DNA from: JAKPBU01 sp964425695
Lineage (GTDB): Bacteria; Pseudomonadota; Gammaproteobacteria; Xanthomonadales; Xanthomonadaceae
Length of the DNA stretch: 64,000 nucleotides
Assembly (NCBI GenBank): GCA_964425695.1
Contig: CAYRNF010000001.1
Span: 186,001 to 250,000 of the forward strand
Direction of reading: 5' to 3'
A program made the translations under genes and the position numbers. Below, one piece after another: positions 8,137 to 17,190 of this stretch; position 1 is the stretch's first letter, and each line of letters opens with the position of its first letter. The notes under the pieces are model-generated. The model saw only the letters and a program-made list of their open reading frames with translations. It ran no database searches and was not told the DNA's origin.

Positions 8137-9075
8137 ATGACCAGAACCCAGCGACCGGATTACCCCTTCACCCCGCAGCGCTTCGACGTGCGCCCGGGCA
8201 TCGCCATGTCGTACCTGGACCAAGGTCCGCGCGATGGCGAGGTGGTGCTCATGCTGCACGGCAATCCGTCGTGGAGCTATTACTGGCGACACCTGGTGTC
8301 CGGGCTTTCGGATCGCTACCGCTGCATCGTGCCGGACCACGTGGGCATGGGGCTGTCGGACAGGCCCGACGACGGAGGCGGCACGCTGCCGCCGCGCACG
8401 CCGTCGTTCGCGGCGGGGACCTACGACTACACGCTGCAGTCGCGCATCGATGATTTCGACGCCCTGCTTACGCACCTGGGCATCACCGGGCCGGTGACGC
8501 TGGCGGTGCACGACTGGGGCGGGATGATCGGCTTCGGCTGGGCGCTGCGCGATCCGTCGCGGGTGAAGCGGCTGGTGATCACCAATACCGCGTCGTTCCC
8601 GCTGCCGGCCGCCAAGCGTTTTCCGAAACGCCTGGCGATGGGGCGCGATTCGAAGTTCGGCGGCTGGCTGATCCGCCGCTTCAACCTGTTCGCGCGCGGC
8701 GCAGCGTGGATGGGCACCACGCGCTCGCTGCCGAAGGCCGTGCGCGAGGCGTACGCCGGCGTGTACGACGGCTGGGGCAACGCGATCGGCACGCTGCGCT
8801 TCATGCAGGACATTCCGCTGCACGCAGGCGATCGCGCGTGGCCGCTGCTGCAGGCCGCGGCGCAGCAGCTGCCGCGCTACGCGGACCGTCCGGCGTTCAT
8901 CGGCTGGGGGCTGCGCGACTTCGTGTTCGACCGGCATTTTTTGGCCGGCTTCACCGCGGCGCTGCCGCAGGCGCAGGTGCAGGCATTCGAAGACGCGGAC
9001 CACTACGTGCTGGAAGACAAGCACGAGGTGCTGGTACCGGCGATCCGCGCGTTCCTGGACAGCCATCCCGTGTAG
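8137..9075 (+). CDS. oleB: OleB, alpha/beta-hydrolase (beta-lactone decarboxylase)
   Basis: A 312-residue haloalkane-dehalogenase-like hydrolase. In the Ole pathway OleB decarboxylates the cis-beta-lactone made by OleC to the final cis-alkene. Visible features: oxyanion motif HGNPSWSY, nucleophile Asp126 in VHDWGG, acidic residue Asp261 in GLRDFVFD, and His289 in DADHYVLED. It closely matches Xanthomonas OleB. I prefer ATG 8137 because the in-frame ATG at 8119 begins 2 nt after the T-run of the terminator and can have no ribosome site if transcription starts at oleA. It is a separate gene, not fused to oleC as in actinobacteria. It converges with the YkgJ-type gene. Confidence 0.95.
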   Translation: MTRTQRPDYPFTPQRFDVRPGIAMSYLDQGPRDGEVVLMLHGNPSWSYYWRHLVSGLSDRYRCIVPDHVGMGLSDRPDDGGGTLPPRTPSFAAGTYDYTLQSRIDDFDALLTHLGITGPVTLAVHDWGGMIGFGWALRDPSRVKRLVITNTASFPLPAAKRFPKRLAMGRDSKFGGWLIRRFNLFARGAAWMGTTRSLPKAVREAYAGVYDGWGNAIGTLRFMQDIPLHAGDRAWPLLQAAAQQLPRYADRPAFIGWGLRDFVFDRHFLAGFTAALPQAQVQAFEDADHYVLEDKHEVLVPAIRAFLDSHPV

Positions 9076-9106
9076 GAACGTCCTTGGGCACCGGAGGCCT
9101 GGCGGG

Positions 9107-9493
9107 TCAGGCCGAAGGTGCGGCAGGGAAGCCCGGCGGCGGCCGTTCACCCAGCCAGTCGGCCGGGGTCAGGGGCGGCAGGCCGTGCGCCGTGCGCGCC
9201 CGCTCGCATTGCGGACTGGGTTGCCCGTGTTCCCATGCCGGCTGCAGGTCGCGGCACACCTGCGGACGGCGGTCGTAGATGCCGCAAGGCGCATGCCGGC
9301 CGATGTCGCCCTGCAGCGCGACGCAGCGCGGGCGGGGCGCGGTGGTGCCGCGCATCGCGCGCTGGTGGCGGCCGAACGGTTCGGTGAGCGCCTGCGGCAC
9401 CGCGCCGCCCAGCGTAGGTTCGGCCTCGGACCAGTGCAGCGATACCAGGAAGTGCGCGCAACAGGCGCCGCAGGACAGGCACGGGTGGGACAT
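9107..9493 (-). CDS. YkgJ family cysteine-cluster protein
   Basis: A 128-residue protein starting MSHPCLSCGACC. The CxxCxxCC cluster near the N-terminus, the later Cys in PCGIYDRRPQVCRDL and the family's typical length match the YkgJ/zinc- or iron-chelating domain group (formerly UPF0153). Molecular role is unknown; the cysteines suggest metal or Fe-S binding. It lies antisense within the ole locus, converging with oleB (31-bp gap holding a 6-bp perfect hairpin at 9096-9113 with no T-run) and diverging from oleC over 89 bp. There is no sequence evidence that it takes part in olefin synthesis. Confidence 0.85.
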   Translation of the reverse strand: MSHPCLSCGACCAHFLVSLHWSEAEPTLGGAVPQALTEPFGRHQRAMRGTTAPRPRCVALQGDIGRHAPCGIYDRRPQVCRDLQPAWEHGQPSPQCERARTAHGLPPLTPADWLGERPPPGFPAAPSA

Positions 9494-9570
9494 GTGCGGC
9501 AGGCAACGAATCCGGGCGGGGCGGCGGCATTCTGACGCGTGCGCGGCGCGGCGCAAGCCTGCACGGGCGG

Positions 9571-9576
9571 CACAAT
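9571..9576 (+). promoter_or_regulatory. -10-like box of oleC
   Basis: CACAAT is followed by exactly 6 nt and the oleC ATG. With transcription starting 6-7 nt after the box, the message would begin at the start codon. This gives oleC its own promoter, as expected since an antisense gene separates it from oleB. Confidence 0.5.
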
Positions 9577-9582
9577 GCGCGC

Positions 9583-11283
9583 ATGGACGAACCGTGCAAC
9601 ATCGCCGCCACGCTGCCGCGCCTGGCCCGGGAACGCCCGGACCAGGTGGCGATGCGCTGCCCCGGACGCAACGGCCGCTACGACGTGCAGCTGACGTACG
9701 CGCAGCTGGATGCGCGCAGCGACGCCATCGCCGCGGGGCTCGCGGCACGCGGGATCGGGCGCGGCACGCGCACGGTGGTGATGGTGCGGCCCACGCCTGA
9801 GTTCTTCCTGCTGATGTTCGCGCTGTTCAAGGCCGGCGCGGTGCCGGTGCTGGTGGATCCGGGCATCGACCGGCGCGCGCTGAAGCAGTGCCTGGACGAA
9901 GCGCAGCCGGAGGCCTTCGTCGGCATCCCGCTGGCGCAAGTGGCGCGGGTGCTGCTGGGATGGGCGCGGGCGGCACGGGTGCGCATCACCACCGGCGCGC
10001 GCGCGTGGCTGTCCGATGCGACGCTGGCGGACGTGGAACGCGCCGGTGCCGGCTCGGGCCCGCAGCTGGCCGCGACGGCACCCGACGATGTCGCCGCGAT
10101 CCTGTTCACCAGCGGCTCCACCGGCGTGCCCAAGGGCGTGGTCTACCGGCATCGCCACTTCGTGGCGCAGATCGCGATGATGCGCGAGGCGTTCGGCATC
10201 GAACCCGGCGGCGTGGACCTGCCCACCTTCCCGCCGTTCGCGCTGTTCGATCCGGCGCTGGGGCTGACCTCGATCATCCCCGACATGGATCCCACTCGCC
10301 CGGCGGGCGCCGATCCGCGGCGGCTGCACGCGGCCATCGCGCGCTTCGGCGTGGACCAGCTGTTCGGCTCGCCGGCCCTGATGCGCGTGCTGGCCCGGCA
10401 TGGCGAGCCTTTGCCGGGCGTGCGCCGCGTGACCTCCGCCGGCGCGCCGGTGCCGCCGGACGTGGTGGCCAGGATGCTGGAACTGCTGCCGCGCGACGCG
10501 CGGTTCTGGACGCCCTACGGCGCCACCGAATGCCTGCCGGTGGCGGTGATCGAAGGCCGCGAGCTGCTGGGCCTGCGCGCGCGCACGGAGGCCGGCGCCG
10601 GCACCTGCGTCGGGCGCCCGGTGCCGCCGAACGACGTGCGCGTGATCGCGATCACCGATGCGCCCATCGAACACTGGACCGATGCGACGCCGGTGCGCGC
10701 CGGGCAGGTGGGCGAGATTACCGTCGCCGGGCCCACTGCCACCGATGCGTACTTCAACCGCGATGCGCAGACGCGCGCGGCCAAGATCCGCGAACGCCTG
10801 CCCGACGGCGGCGAACGCATCGTGCATCGCATGGGCGACCTGGGCTGGTTCGATGGCGAAGGCCGGCTGTGGTTCTGCGGGCGCAAGTCGCAGCGCGTGG
10901 TGGTGGATGCCGACACCACACTGTGCACGGAGCAGGTGGAGCCGGTCTTCAACACGCACCCGGACGTGGCGCGCACGGCGCTGGTGGGCGTGGGTCCGCA
11001 GGGCGCGCAGCGGCCGGTGCTGTGCGTCGAACTGCGCGGCGGCATCGGCAAGGACCAGTGGGGGCGGATCGAGGACGCACTGCGGCACATGGCCAACGGC
11101 GGGGTGCACACCGCGAAGGTCGAACGGTTCTTGCGCTACCCGGGAGCGTTTCCCGTGGACATCCGCCACAACGCCAAGATCGGCCGCGAAAAGCTGGCCG
11201 CGTGGGCCGCGACGCAGCAGGTTGTTGCTGCCTCCCTTTCGCCGCAGGCGAAGGTGAGGGCCGGGGAGGGGCAAGGATTCTGA
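9583..11283 (+). CDS. oleC: OleC, AMP-dependent beta-lactone synthetase
   Basis: A 566-residue adenylate-forming enzyme that converts the 2-alkyl-3-hydroxy acid from OleD to a cis-beta-lactone with ATP. Motifs in order: P-loop-like TSGSTGVPKG (176-185), YGATE (312-316), MGDLGWFDGEGRLWFCGR, and the C-terminal Lys region DIRHNAKIGREKLA. It differs from acyl-CoA synthetases in context and matches OleC in the region VVYRHRHFVAQI. The final 20 or so residues (after AAWAATQ) are encoded by the left inverted repeat of the downstream DUF559 element, so the natural C-terminus has been replaced or extended. The stop codon TGA 11281-11283 lies just past that repeat. Confidence 0.95.
   Translation: MDEPCNIAATLPRLARERPDQVAMRCPGRNGRYDVQLTYAQLDARSDAIAAGLAARGIGRGTRTVVMVRPTPEFFLLMFALFKAGAVPVLVDPGIDRRALKQCLDEAQPEAFVGIPLAQVARVLLGWARAARVRITTGARAWLSDATLADVERAGAGSGPQLAATAPDDVAAILFTSGSTGVPKGVVYRHRHFVAQIAMMREAFGIEPGGVDLPTFPPFALFDPALGLTSIIPDMDPTRPAGADPRRLHAAIARFGVDQLFGSPALMRVLARHGEPLPGVRRVTSAGAPVPPDVVARMLELLPRDARFWTPYGATECLPVAVIEGRELLGLRARTEAGAGTCVGRPVPPNDVRVIAITDAPIEHWTDATPVRAGQVGEITVAGPTATDAYFNRDAQTRAAKIRERLPDGGERIVHRMGDLGWFDGEGRLWFCGRKSQRVVVDADTTLCTEQVEPVFNTHPDVARTALVGVGPQGAQRPVLCVELRGGIGKDQWGRIEDALRHMANGGVHTAKVERFLRYPGAFPVDIRHNAKIGREKLAAWAATQQVVAASLSPQAKVRAGEGQGF
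11221..11272 (+). repeat. Left inverted repeat (R1) of the DUF559 element
   Basis: A pyrimidine-rich to purine-rich repeat containing CTCCCTTTCGCCGCAGGCGA and ending in GGGGAGGGG. Its core TTCGCC-GCA-GGCGAA is palindromic. It is translated as the C-terminus of OleC. It matches R2 (inverted) and R3 (direct). Confidence 0.8.
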
Positions 11284-11321
11284 CGACGACACGACAGCGT
11301 GCGCGGCAACTGCGCAACGAC

Positions 11322-11744
<423 letters not shown>

Positions 11745-11791
11745 CAGCAACAGGAACGGTCGTGACGGTAGCACCACCAACGTCGACGGTT

Positions 11792-11838
11792 TTGCTCCCT
11801 CCCTTTCGCGCAGCGAAGGGGAGGGCTGGGGAGGGGTA
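11792..11838 (+). repeat. Third repeat copy (R3) upstream of oleD
   Basis: TTTGCTCCCTCCCTTTCGCG followed by CAGCGAAGGGGAGGGCTGGG and GAGGGG. It has the same orientation as R1 and ends 28 bp before the oleD start. Confidence 0.8.
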
Positions 11839-11866
11839 AGCTCTTGACCTTCGCAAGGAACACCCG

Positions 11867-12895
11867 ATGAACATCCTCGTCACCGGCGGCGGCGGTTTCC
11901 TGGGGCAGGCGCTGTGTCGCGGGCTGGTGGCGCGCGGCCACGTCGTCGCCAGTTTCAATCGCGGCCACTATCCGGCGCTGGTGGCGATCGGCGTTACGCA
12001 GCTGCACGGCGACCTGGCCGACCGCGATGCAGTGATGTCCGCGTTCGGCGCTGGCCTGGACGGCAGCCGGTTCGATGCCGTTTTCCACAACGCGGCCAAG
12101 GCGGGCGCGTGGGGCAGCTACGACAGCTACCACCGCGCCAACGTGCTCGGCACGCAGCACGTGCTCGATGCCTGCCGCGCACATGGGATCGGCCGGCTGG
12201 TGTACACCTCCACGCCCAGCGTCACCCACCGCGCCACCCATCCGGTGGAAGGCGGCACGGCGGACACCGTTCCCTACGGCGAAGGCTTCAAGGCGCCGTA
12301 CGCCACCACCAAGCTGATCGCGGAAAAGGCGGTCCTGGCCGCCAACGATGCGCAGCTGGCCACGGTGGCGCTGCGCCCGCGGCTGATCTGGGGGCCGGGC
12401 GACACGCAGATCCTGCCGCGACTGGTGCAGCGCGCGAATGCGGGGCGCCTGCGCATCGTCGGCACGGGCGACAACAAGGTGGACACCACGTACATCGACA
12501 ACGCCGCGCAGGCGCACTTCGATGCATTCGAACACCTCGCACCGGGGGCGGCGTGCGCGGGCCGCGCGTACTTCATCAGCAACGGCGAGCCGCTGCCGAT
12601 GCGCGAGCTGCTCAACCGCCTGCTGCGCGCGGCCGGGGCGCCCGAGGTGCACAAGACGCTTCCGTTCGGCGCGGCGTTCGCGATCGGCGCGGTGTGCGAA
12701 GGGCTGTGGCACGCGCTGCGGCTGCAGGGCGAGCCGCCGATGACCCGCTTCCTGGCCGAACAGCTGAGCACCGCGCACTGGTATTCCATGGAGCCGGCGC
12801 GGCGCGATTTCGGCTACGTGCCGCGCGTGAGCATGGACGAAGGCTTCCGCAGGCTGCAGGAGAGCCTGGCGCGCGGCGTGGCCCGACCTGCTTGA
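11867..12895 (+). CDS. oleD: OleD, NADPH-dependent 2-alkyl-3-ketoacid reductase
   Basis: A 342-residue extended SDR that reduces the OleA product to the 2-alkyl-3-hydroxy acid used by OleC. The dinucleotide loop VTGGGGFLG (5-13), Ser115 in YTSTPSV, and Tyr145/Lys149 in PYATTK are present; RLIWGPGD and YIDNAAQAH are typical. The first residues MNILVTGGGGFLGQALCRGL resemble Xanthomonas OleD. The ATG is preceded by AAGGA with a normal spacer. With the DUF559 element in front of it, expression must come from read-through of that element or from a promoter inside it. Confidence 0.94.
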   Translation: MNILVTGGGGFLGQALCRGLVARGHVVASFNRGHYPALVAIGVTQLHGDLADRDAVMSAFGAGLDGSRFDAVFHNAAKAGAWGSYDSYHRANVLGTQHVLDACRAHGIGRLVYTSTPSVTHRATHPVEGGTADTVPYGEGFKAPYATTKLIAEKAVLAANDAQLATVALRPRLIWGPGDTQILPRLVQRANAGRLRIVGTGDNKVDTTYIDNAAQAHFDAFEHLAPGAACAGRAYFISNGEPLPMRELLNRLLRAAGAPEVHKTLPFGAAFAIGAVCEGLWHALRLQGEPPMTRFLAEQLSTAHWYSMEPARRDFGYVPRVSMDEGFRRLQESLARGVARPA

Positions 12896-12981
12896 TTTGC
12901 GATGAACGCCGCGCCTTCTCTGCACGCTCGGGATGACCGCTCGGACCTGCGAACCCGAAAACCGCTGCGCGGGTTCCGCCC

Positions 12982-12987
12982 TACAAT
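12982..12987 (+). promoter_or_regulatory. -10-like box of ubiJ
   Basis: TACAAT, 6 nt, ATG. The spacing predicts a transcript starting at the A of the start codon. No -35 consensus is evident. Confidence 0.5.
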
Positions 12988-12993
12988 GCGGCG

Positions 12994-13629
12994 ATGACCG
13001 AGGCGCCCTTGAACTGGAAGCAACCCGCGGGCCGCGCGCTGGAAGCGGCGCTCAATCGCGCGCTGGCGCTGGATCCGGACACGCGCGCGGCGCTGGCGCC
13101 GCTGCACGGGCGGCGCGTGGTGGTGCGCGTGGACTCGCCGCCGCTGGCGCTGCAGCTCAAGGTCGACGGTGAGCGCCTGCAGGTGGGGCCGCCGGAGGAA
13201 GGCGATGCCGACCTGTCGGTGCGCAGCACGCTGGCAGGGCTGCTGTCGCAGCTGCCGTTCGTGCGCAACGACGACGCCCCGCCGGTGGGCCGGCTGCGCA
13301 TCGAGGGCGATGCCGACCTGGCGCGCCGCCTGCAGCGCCTGGCCGAGCGCTTCGATCCGGACTGGCACAGGCCGTTCGCGGCCGTGTTCGGCGACGTGGT
13401 CGGCGTGCAGGTGGCCAACGCCCTGGCCACGGCGCTGCGCCAGGCGCGGGTGCTGGCCGGAAACGGCGCCGAAGTCGCGGCCGAGTACCTCACCGAGGAA
13501 TCGCGCGACGTCGTGCCGCGCGCGGAGCTGGATGCGTTCCACGAGGACGTGGACACCCTGCGCGACGATGCCGAACGCCTGGCCGCGCGCGTGCAGCGCC
13601 TGGCGGCGCGGACGGGCGTACCGACATGA
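12994..13629 (+). CDS. ubiJ: UbiJ, SCP2-domain accessory factor of ubiquinone synthesis
   Basis: A 211-residue protein with an N-terminal SCP2-like lipid-binding domain (ALALDPDTRAALAPLHGRRV... LSVRSTLAGLLSQL ... GDADLARRLQRL) and a C-terminal coiled region (AFHEDVDTLRDDAERLAARV). UbiJ and UbiK form the scaffold of the soluble Ubi complex. The gene directly precedes ubiB, the standard order; ubiE, often first in this operon, is absent here and oleD takes its place. The start codon has a TACAAT box 6 nt upstream and no ribosome site. Confidence 0.88.
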   Translation: MTEAPLNWKQPAGRALEAALNRALALDPDTRAALAPLHGRRVVVRVDSPPLALQLKVDGERLQVGPPEEGDADLSVRSTLAGLLSQLPFVRNDDAPPVGRLRIEGDADLARRLQRLAERFDPDWHRPFAAVFGDVVGVQVANALATALRQARVLAGNGAEVAAEYLTEESRDVVPRAELDAFHEDVDTLRDDAERLAARVQRLAARTGVPT

Positions 13630-13654
13630 GCGGCAGCGCCGCCGGGGTTTGCGC

Positions 13655-15361
13655 ATGAGATCGGCGCTGCATGCGCTGCGCATCGGGCGGGTGCTGGTGC
13701 GCAACCGCCTGGATGCGCTGGCTGACGATACGCCGGCGGAGCGCTGGCTGCGCCTGATGCGGCCGTTCGTGCCGCGGGCCTCGGCCGACATCGCCGCGCA
13801 GCCGCGCGGCGCGCGGCTGCGGCTGGCCTTGCAGGAACTCGGGCCGATCTTCGTGAAGTTCGGCCAGATCCTGTCCACGCGCCGCGACCTGGTGCCGCCG
13901 GACATCGCCGACGAACTGACGCTGCTGCAGGACCGGGTGGCACCCTTCGACGGCGAGACGGCGCGCGCGATCGTGGAGGACGCGCTGGGCCGGCCGGTCG
14001 CGCAGGCGTACGCCAGCTTCGACACCACGCCGCTGGCGTCGGCGTCCATCGCGCAGGTGCATGCCGCGACGCTGCCGGCCCTGCCCGGGCAGCCCGCGCG
14101 CCAGGTGGTGGTCAAGGTGCTGCGCCCCGGCATCGAGCGCCAGATCGCGGCCGACATCGCGCTGCTGAAGGACATCGCCGGGATCGTGGATCGCACCCAT
14201 CCCAACGCCGACAAGATCCGCCCGCGCGAGATCGTGGCCGAGATCGAGCAGACCCTGGCCGCCGAACTGGACCTGCAGCGCGAAGGCGCCAACGCCAGCG
14301 TGCTGCGCCGCAACTGGGCCGGCGCGGGCCGCGACGGCAGCGACGACCTGTACATCCCCGAGGTGATCTGGAGCCACACCGCCGGCAACGCGCTGACCAT
14401 GGAGCGCGTGCACGGCATCCCCAGCGACGACATCGCCGCGCTGGATGCCGCCGGCATCGACCGCAAGGCGCTGGCCGCCAAGGGCGTGCGCGTGTTCTAC
14501 ACGCAGGTGTTCCGCGACAACTTCTTCCACGCCGACGCGCACGCCGGCAACATCTGGGTCGACGCCGACCCGGCGCGCCGCGCCAACCCGCGCTTCATCG
14601 CCATCGACTTCGGCATCGTCGGCCAGCTCTCCAGCGAGGACCAGTACTACCTCGCCGAGAACTTCATGGCGATCTTCAACCGCGACTACCGCCGCATCGC
14701 CGAGCTGCACGTGCAGGCCGGCTGGATGCCGTCGCATATCCGCATCGACGAGCTGGAGGCCGCCGCGCGCGCGGTGTGCGAGCCGTACTTCACCCGGCCG
14801 CTGAGCGAGGTGTCGCTGGCGGAGGTGCTGGTCAAGCTGTTCCGCACCGCGCAGCGCTACGAGCTGACCCTGCAGCCGCAGCTGATCCTGCTGCAGAAGA
14901 CGCTGCTCAACATCGAGGGCGTGGGCCGCCAGCTGGACCCGCAGATCGACATCTGGGCGGTGGCGCGGCCGGTGCTGGAACGGATCCTCGTCGAGCGCTA
15001 CAGCCCGCAGCGGCTGACCGCGGAGTTCCGCAAGCGCCTGCCGGAGCTGGTCACGCGCGCGCCGGAGATGCCGCGCCTGCTGCACGCCTGGCTGCAGCAG
15101 CAGGTGGAGGGCCGTCACGAATTGGCGCTGCGCTCGCAGGACCTGCGCGAACTGGCGCATACCATGAAGAGCATGCAGCGCCGCACCGTGTCGGCGATCC
15201 TGGGCGTGGGCCTGCTGATCATCGCCACCGTGCTGTACGGCTTCGAGGCCGGCGGCCCGCGCCTGCTGTCGGTGCCCGCCGCGGCGTGGATCGCGGGGCT
15301 CGGCGGCGCCTGGGCGCTGATCGCGGCGTGGCCGCGCCGCGACCGCCCGCAGGCGCGCTGA
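13655..15361 (+). CDS. ubiB: UbiB, ABC1/ADCK-type atypical kinase for ubiquinone synthesis
   Basis: A 568-residue protein of the UbiB family, membrane-associated and needed for ubiquinone production, probably by ATP-dependent lipid handling. The KxGQ motif is in VKFGQILSTRRDLVP, the alanine-rich loop is ASASIAQVHAA, and FFHADAHAGNIWVD plus IAIDFGIVGQL form the catalytic and metal-binding part. Two hydrophobic helices at the C-terminus (ILGVGLLIIATVLYGF and AAAWIAGLGGAWALIAAW) anchor it in the membrane. Start ATG 13655, 25 bp after ubiJ, implies one operon. Confidence 0.95.
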   Translation: MRSALHALRIGRVLVRNRLDALADDTPAERWLRLMRPFVPRASADIAAQPRGARLRLALQELGPIFVKFGQILSTRRDLVPPDIADELTLLQDRVAPFDGETARAIVEDALGRPVAQAYASFDTTPLASASIAQVHAATLPALPGQPARQVVVKVLRPGIERQIAADIALLKDIAGIVDRTHPNADKIRPREIVAEIEQTLAAELDLQREGANASVLRRNWAGAGRDGSDDLYIPEVIWSHTAGNALTMERVHGIPSDDIAALDAAGIDRKALAAKGVRVFYTQVFRDNFFHADAHAGNIWVDADPARRANPRFIAIDFGIVGQLSSEDQYYLAENFMAIFNRDYRRIAELHVQAGWMPSHIRIDELEAAARAVCEPYFTRPLSEVSLAEVLVKLFRTAQRYELTLQPQLILLQKTLLNIEGVGRQLDPQIDIWAVARPVLERILVERYSPQRLTAEFRKRLPELVTRAPEMPRLLHAWLQQQVEGRHELALRSQDLRELAHTMKSMQRRTVSAILGVGLLIIATVLYGFEAGGPRLLSVPAAAWIAGLGGAWALIAAWPRRDRPQAR

Positions 15362-15762
15362 CGCCAGGCGCGCCACGGCGCGCAAGGTGCAACCGGATAC
15401 GGGACAACGCCCGCCCACCCACCACGCTCCGGCGCAACGCAATCGCGGACACCCGGGCACGCACCGGTTTCCGTGCGCTTCGCATCGGCCCAGCTCCTGG
15501 GCCAGCCTGGGTCCAGCGGTCAGGTCTCGCCTCAACGGCGCATCGCGCGGGTAAGGACCATCACCAACGTCGGCGAACGCCAGCCGCACCAGATCACGGC
15601 GCGGCCGCTGCACGCCGTGCTGGACGCGCCCTGACGCGCGCGGGCGCGTGCCGCCCGGGCGGAGGAATCCGCCTCCCGTCGCGCACCGGTCCCTGCGGCT
15701 TCTGGCGCGCTGCTGCACGCGCATAATCGCGCTCCGGCGCCAAGGCCGGAACGGGGGGAGCG
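15362..15762. other. Intergenic region with no recognisable gene
   Basis: About 400 bp between ubiB and the CHASE-GGDEF gene. Short frames on both strands have no family signature. A CATAAT box at 15722-15727 lies 35 nt before the downstream GTG start and is the only promoter-like feature seen. Confidence 0.6.
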
Positions 15763-17190
15763 GTGCAGGGCGTGGAGCGGCAACGTCCAGCGTGGTCGCT
15801 ATGGCGCAGGGCATTGCCCTGGTTCGCCGGCGGGCTGGCTTGGGCCTTCCTGGCGCTGCTGGCCACGGTGCTGCTGTATTACATGGACGAGAAGGCGCGG
15901 CTGGAAGTCGCGGCGCAGGCGCGCACCGCGCTGGAGGAAGCCAGCGACGAGATCGACGCGCGCCTCGATACCGCGCTGGCCGTCCCCGAAACCCTGGCGG
16001 TGGTGATCGCCGCGCGCGGCGAACTGGACGTGGCGACCTTCCGCGCCATCGCCGCGCGCCTGGTGCGCGCCAACCCCTCGATCCGCAACGTGGCCATGGC
16101 GCCGGGCAACGTGGTCGCGGCGATCCATCCGGTGCAGGGCAACGAAGCCACGCTGGGCCTGCGCTACGCGGAGCGGCCCGAGCAGTACGCCTCGGTGCGG
16201 CGCGCCATGCAGACCCGGCGTACGGTGATCGACGGGCCGATCGCGCTGGTCCAGGGCGGGTCCGGGCTGGTGAGCCGCACGCCGGTCTTCCTGCGCGACG
16301 GCGACGGCAAGGACTCGCGCTACTGGGGCCTGGTGGCGCTGGCGGTGGACGTGGACCAGCTGTTCGCGGACATCGCACGCATCGGCGAACGCAAGGCGGT
16401 GGCCATCGCCGTGCGCCGCTACGACCCGGGACAGGCGCCGGCCGCGGTGTCTTCCGGCGATCCGCGGGTGTTCGCGGCCGATCCGGTGTCGCGTTTCTAT
16501 CCCATCCCCGGCGGCGCGCGGTTGCAGCTCGCGGCAGGCCCGGTGGACGGCTGGGACGCGGTGGCCAGCGTGCCGACCTACGCACGCGTGCTGGTGCACA
16601 TGCTGGCGCTGCTGATCGGGATCGTGGTGCACGACCTGGTCGCCGGCCGGCAACGCGACCGCGTGCTCGCCAGCCGCGACGCGCTGACCGGCCTGCCCAA
16701 CCGCCAGTCCTTCGACCACCGGCTCAGCGAAGCCATGCTGCGCGCCGCGCCACGCAGCTGTGCACTGGTGCTGGTGGACCTGGACGATTTCAAGCCGGTC
16801 AACGACACCCACGGCCACAGCGCCGGCGACCTGGTGCTGCAGGCGGTGGCCACGCGCGTGCAGCAGGCGGTGGGCCACGCCGGCATGGCGTTCCGCATCG
16901 GCGGGGACGAGTTCGCGGTGCTCCTGGACGGCGTGCGCAACTCGGCGGAAGTGCGGGTGCTGGCCCAGCGCCTGGTCGAGCGCATCGCGGTGCCGGTGCT
17001 GCTGGACCACGAGCGCCGCGTGCAGATCGGCGCCAGCATCGGCGCGGCGATCTTCCCGGTGGGCGGGCAGCTGGAACGCGCCACCGACGTGTTCGACCGC
17101 GCCGACCGCGCGTTGTACCGCGGCAAGGGCATGGGCGGACGGCGCGTGCACATCGAGCCGCTGGTCGAAGACGACGTCGTCGGCGCATGA
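15763..17190 (+). CDS. CHASE-domain sensor diguanylate cyclase
   Basis: A 475-residue inner-membrane protein. A first membrane helix (ALPWFAGGLAWAFLALLATVLLYY) is followed by a periplasmic CHASE domain of about 230 residues (EASDEIDARLDTAL... MAPGNVVAAIHP... RTPVFLRDG), a second helix (VLVHMLALLIGIVVH) and a cytoplasmic GGDEF domain. GGDEF is intact at 380-384, so it should make cyclic di-GMP. The RxxD inhibitory site expected just upstream is absent (GHAG). The start is GTG 15763 after a GGGGGGAG run. The stop overlaps the truC start by 4 bp. The ligand of the CHASE domain is unknown. Confidence 0.9.
   Translation: MQGVERQRPAWSLWRRALPWFAGGLAWAFLALLATVLLYYMDEKARLEVAAQARTALEEASDEIDARLDTALAVPETLAVVIAARGELDVATFRAIAARLVRANPSIRNVAMAPGNVVAAIHPVQGNEATLGLRYAERPEQYASVRRAMQTRRTVIDGPIALVQGGSGLVSRTPVFLRDGDGKDSRYWGLVALAVDVDQLFADIARIGERKAVAIAVRRYDPGQAPAAVSSGDPRVFAADPVSRFYPIPGGARLQLAAGPVDGWDAVASVPTYARVLVHMLALLIGIVVHDLVAGRQRDRVLASRDALTGLPNRQSFDHRLSEAMLRAAPRSCALVLVDLDDFKPVNDTHGHSAGDLVLQAVATRVQQAVGHAGMAFRIGGDEFAVLLDGVRNSAEVRVLAQRLVERIAVPVLLDHERRVQIGASIGAAIFPVGGQLERATDVFDRADRALYRGKGMGGRRVHIEPLVEDDVVGA

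Noticed and set aside
15532..15783. Minus-strand frame in the gap before the CHASE-GGDEF gene
   Set aside because: Low-complexity Arg/Ala-rich translation with no family similarity and overlap with the 5' end of a good gene.
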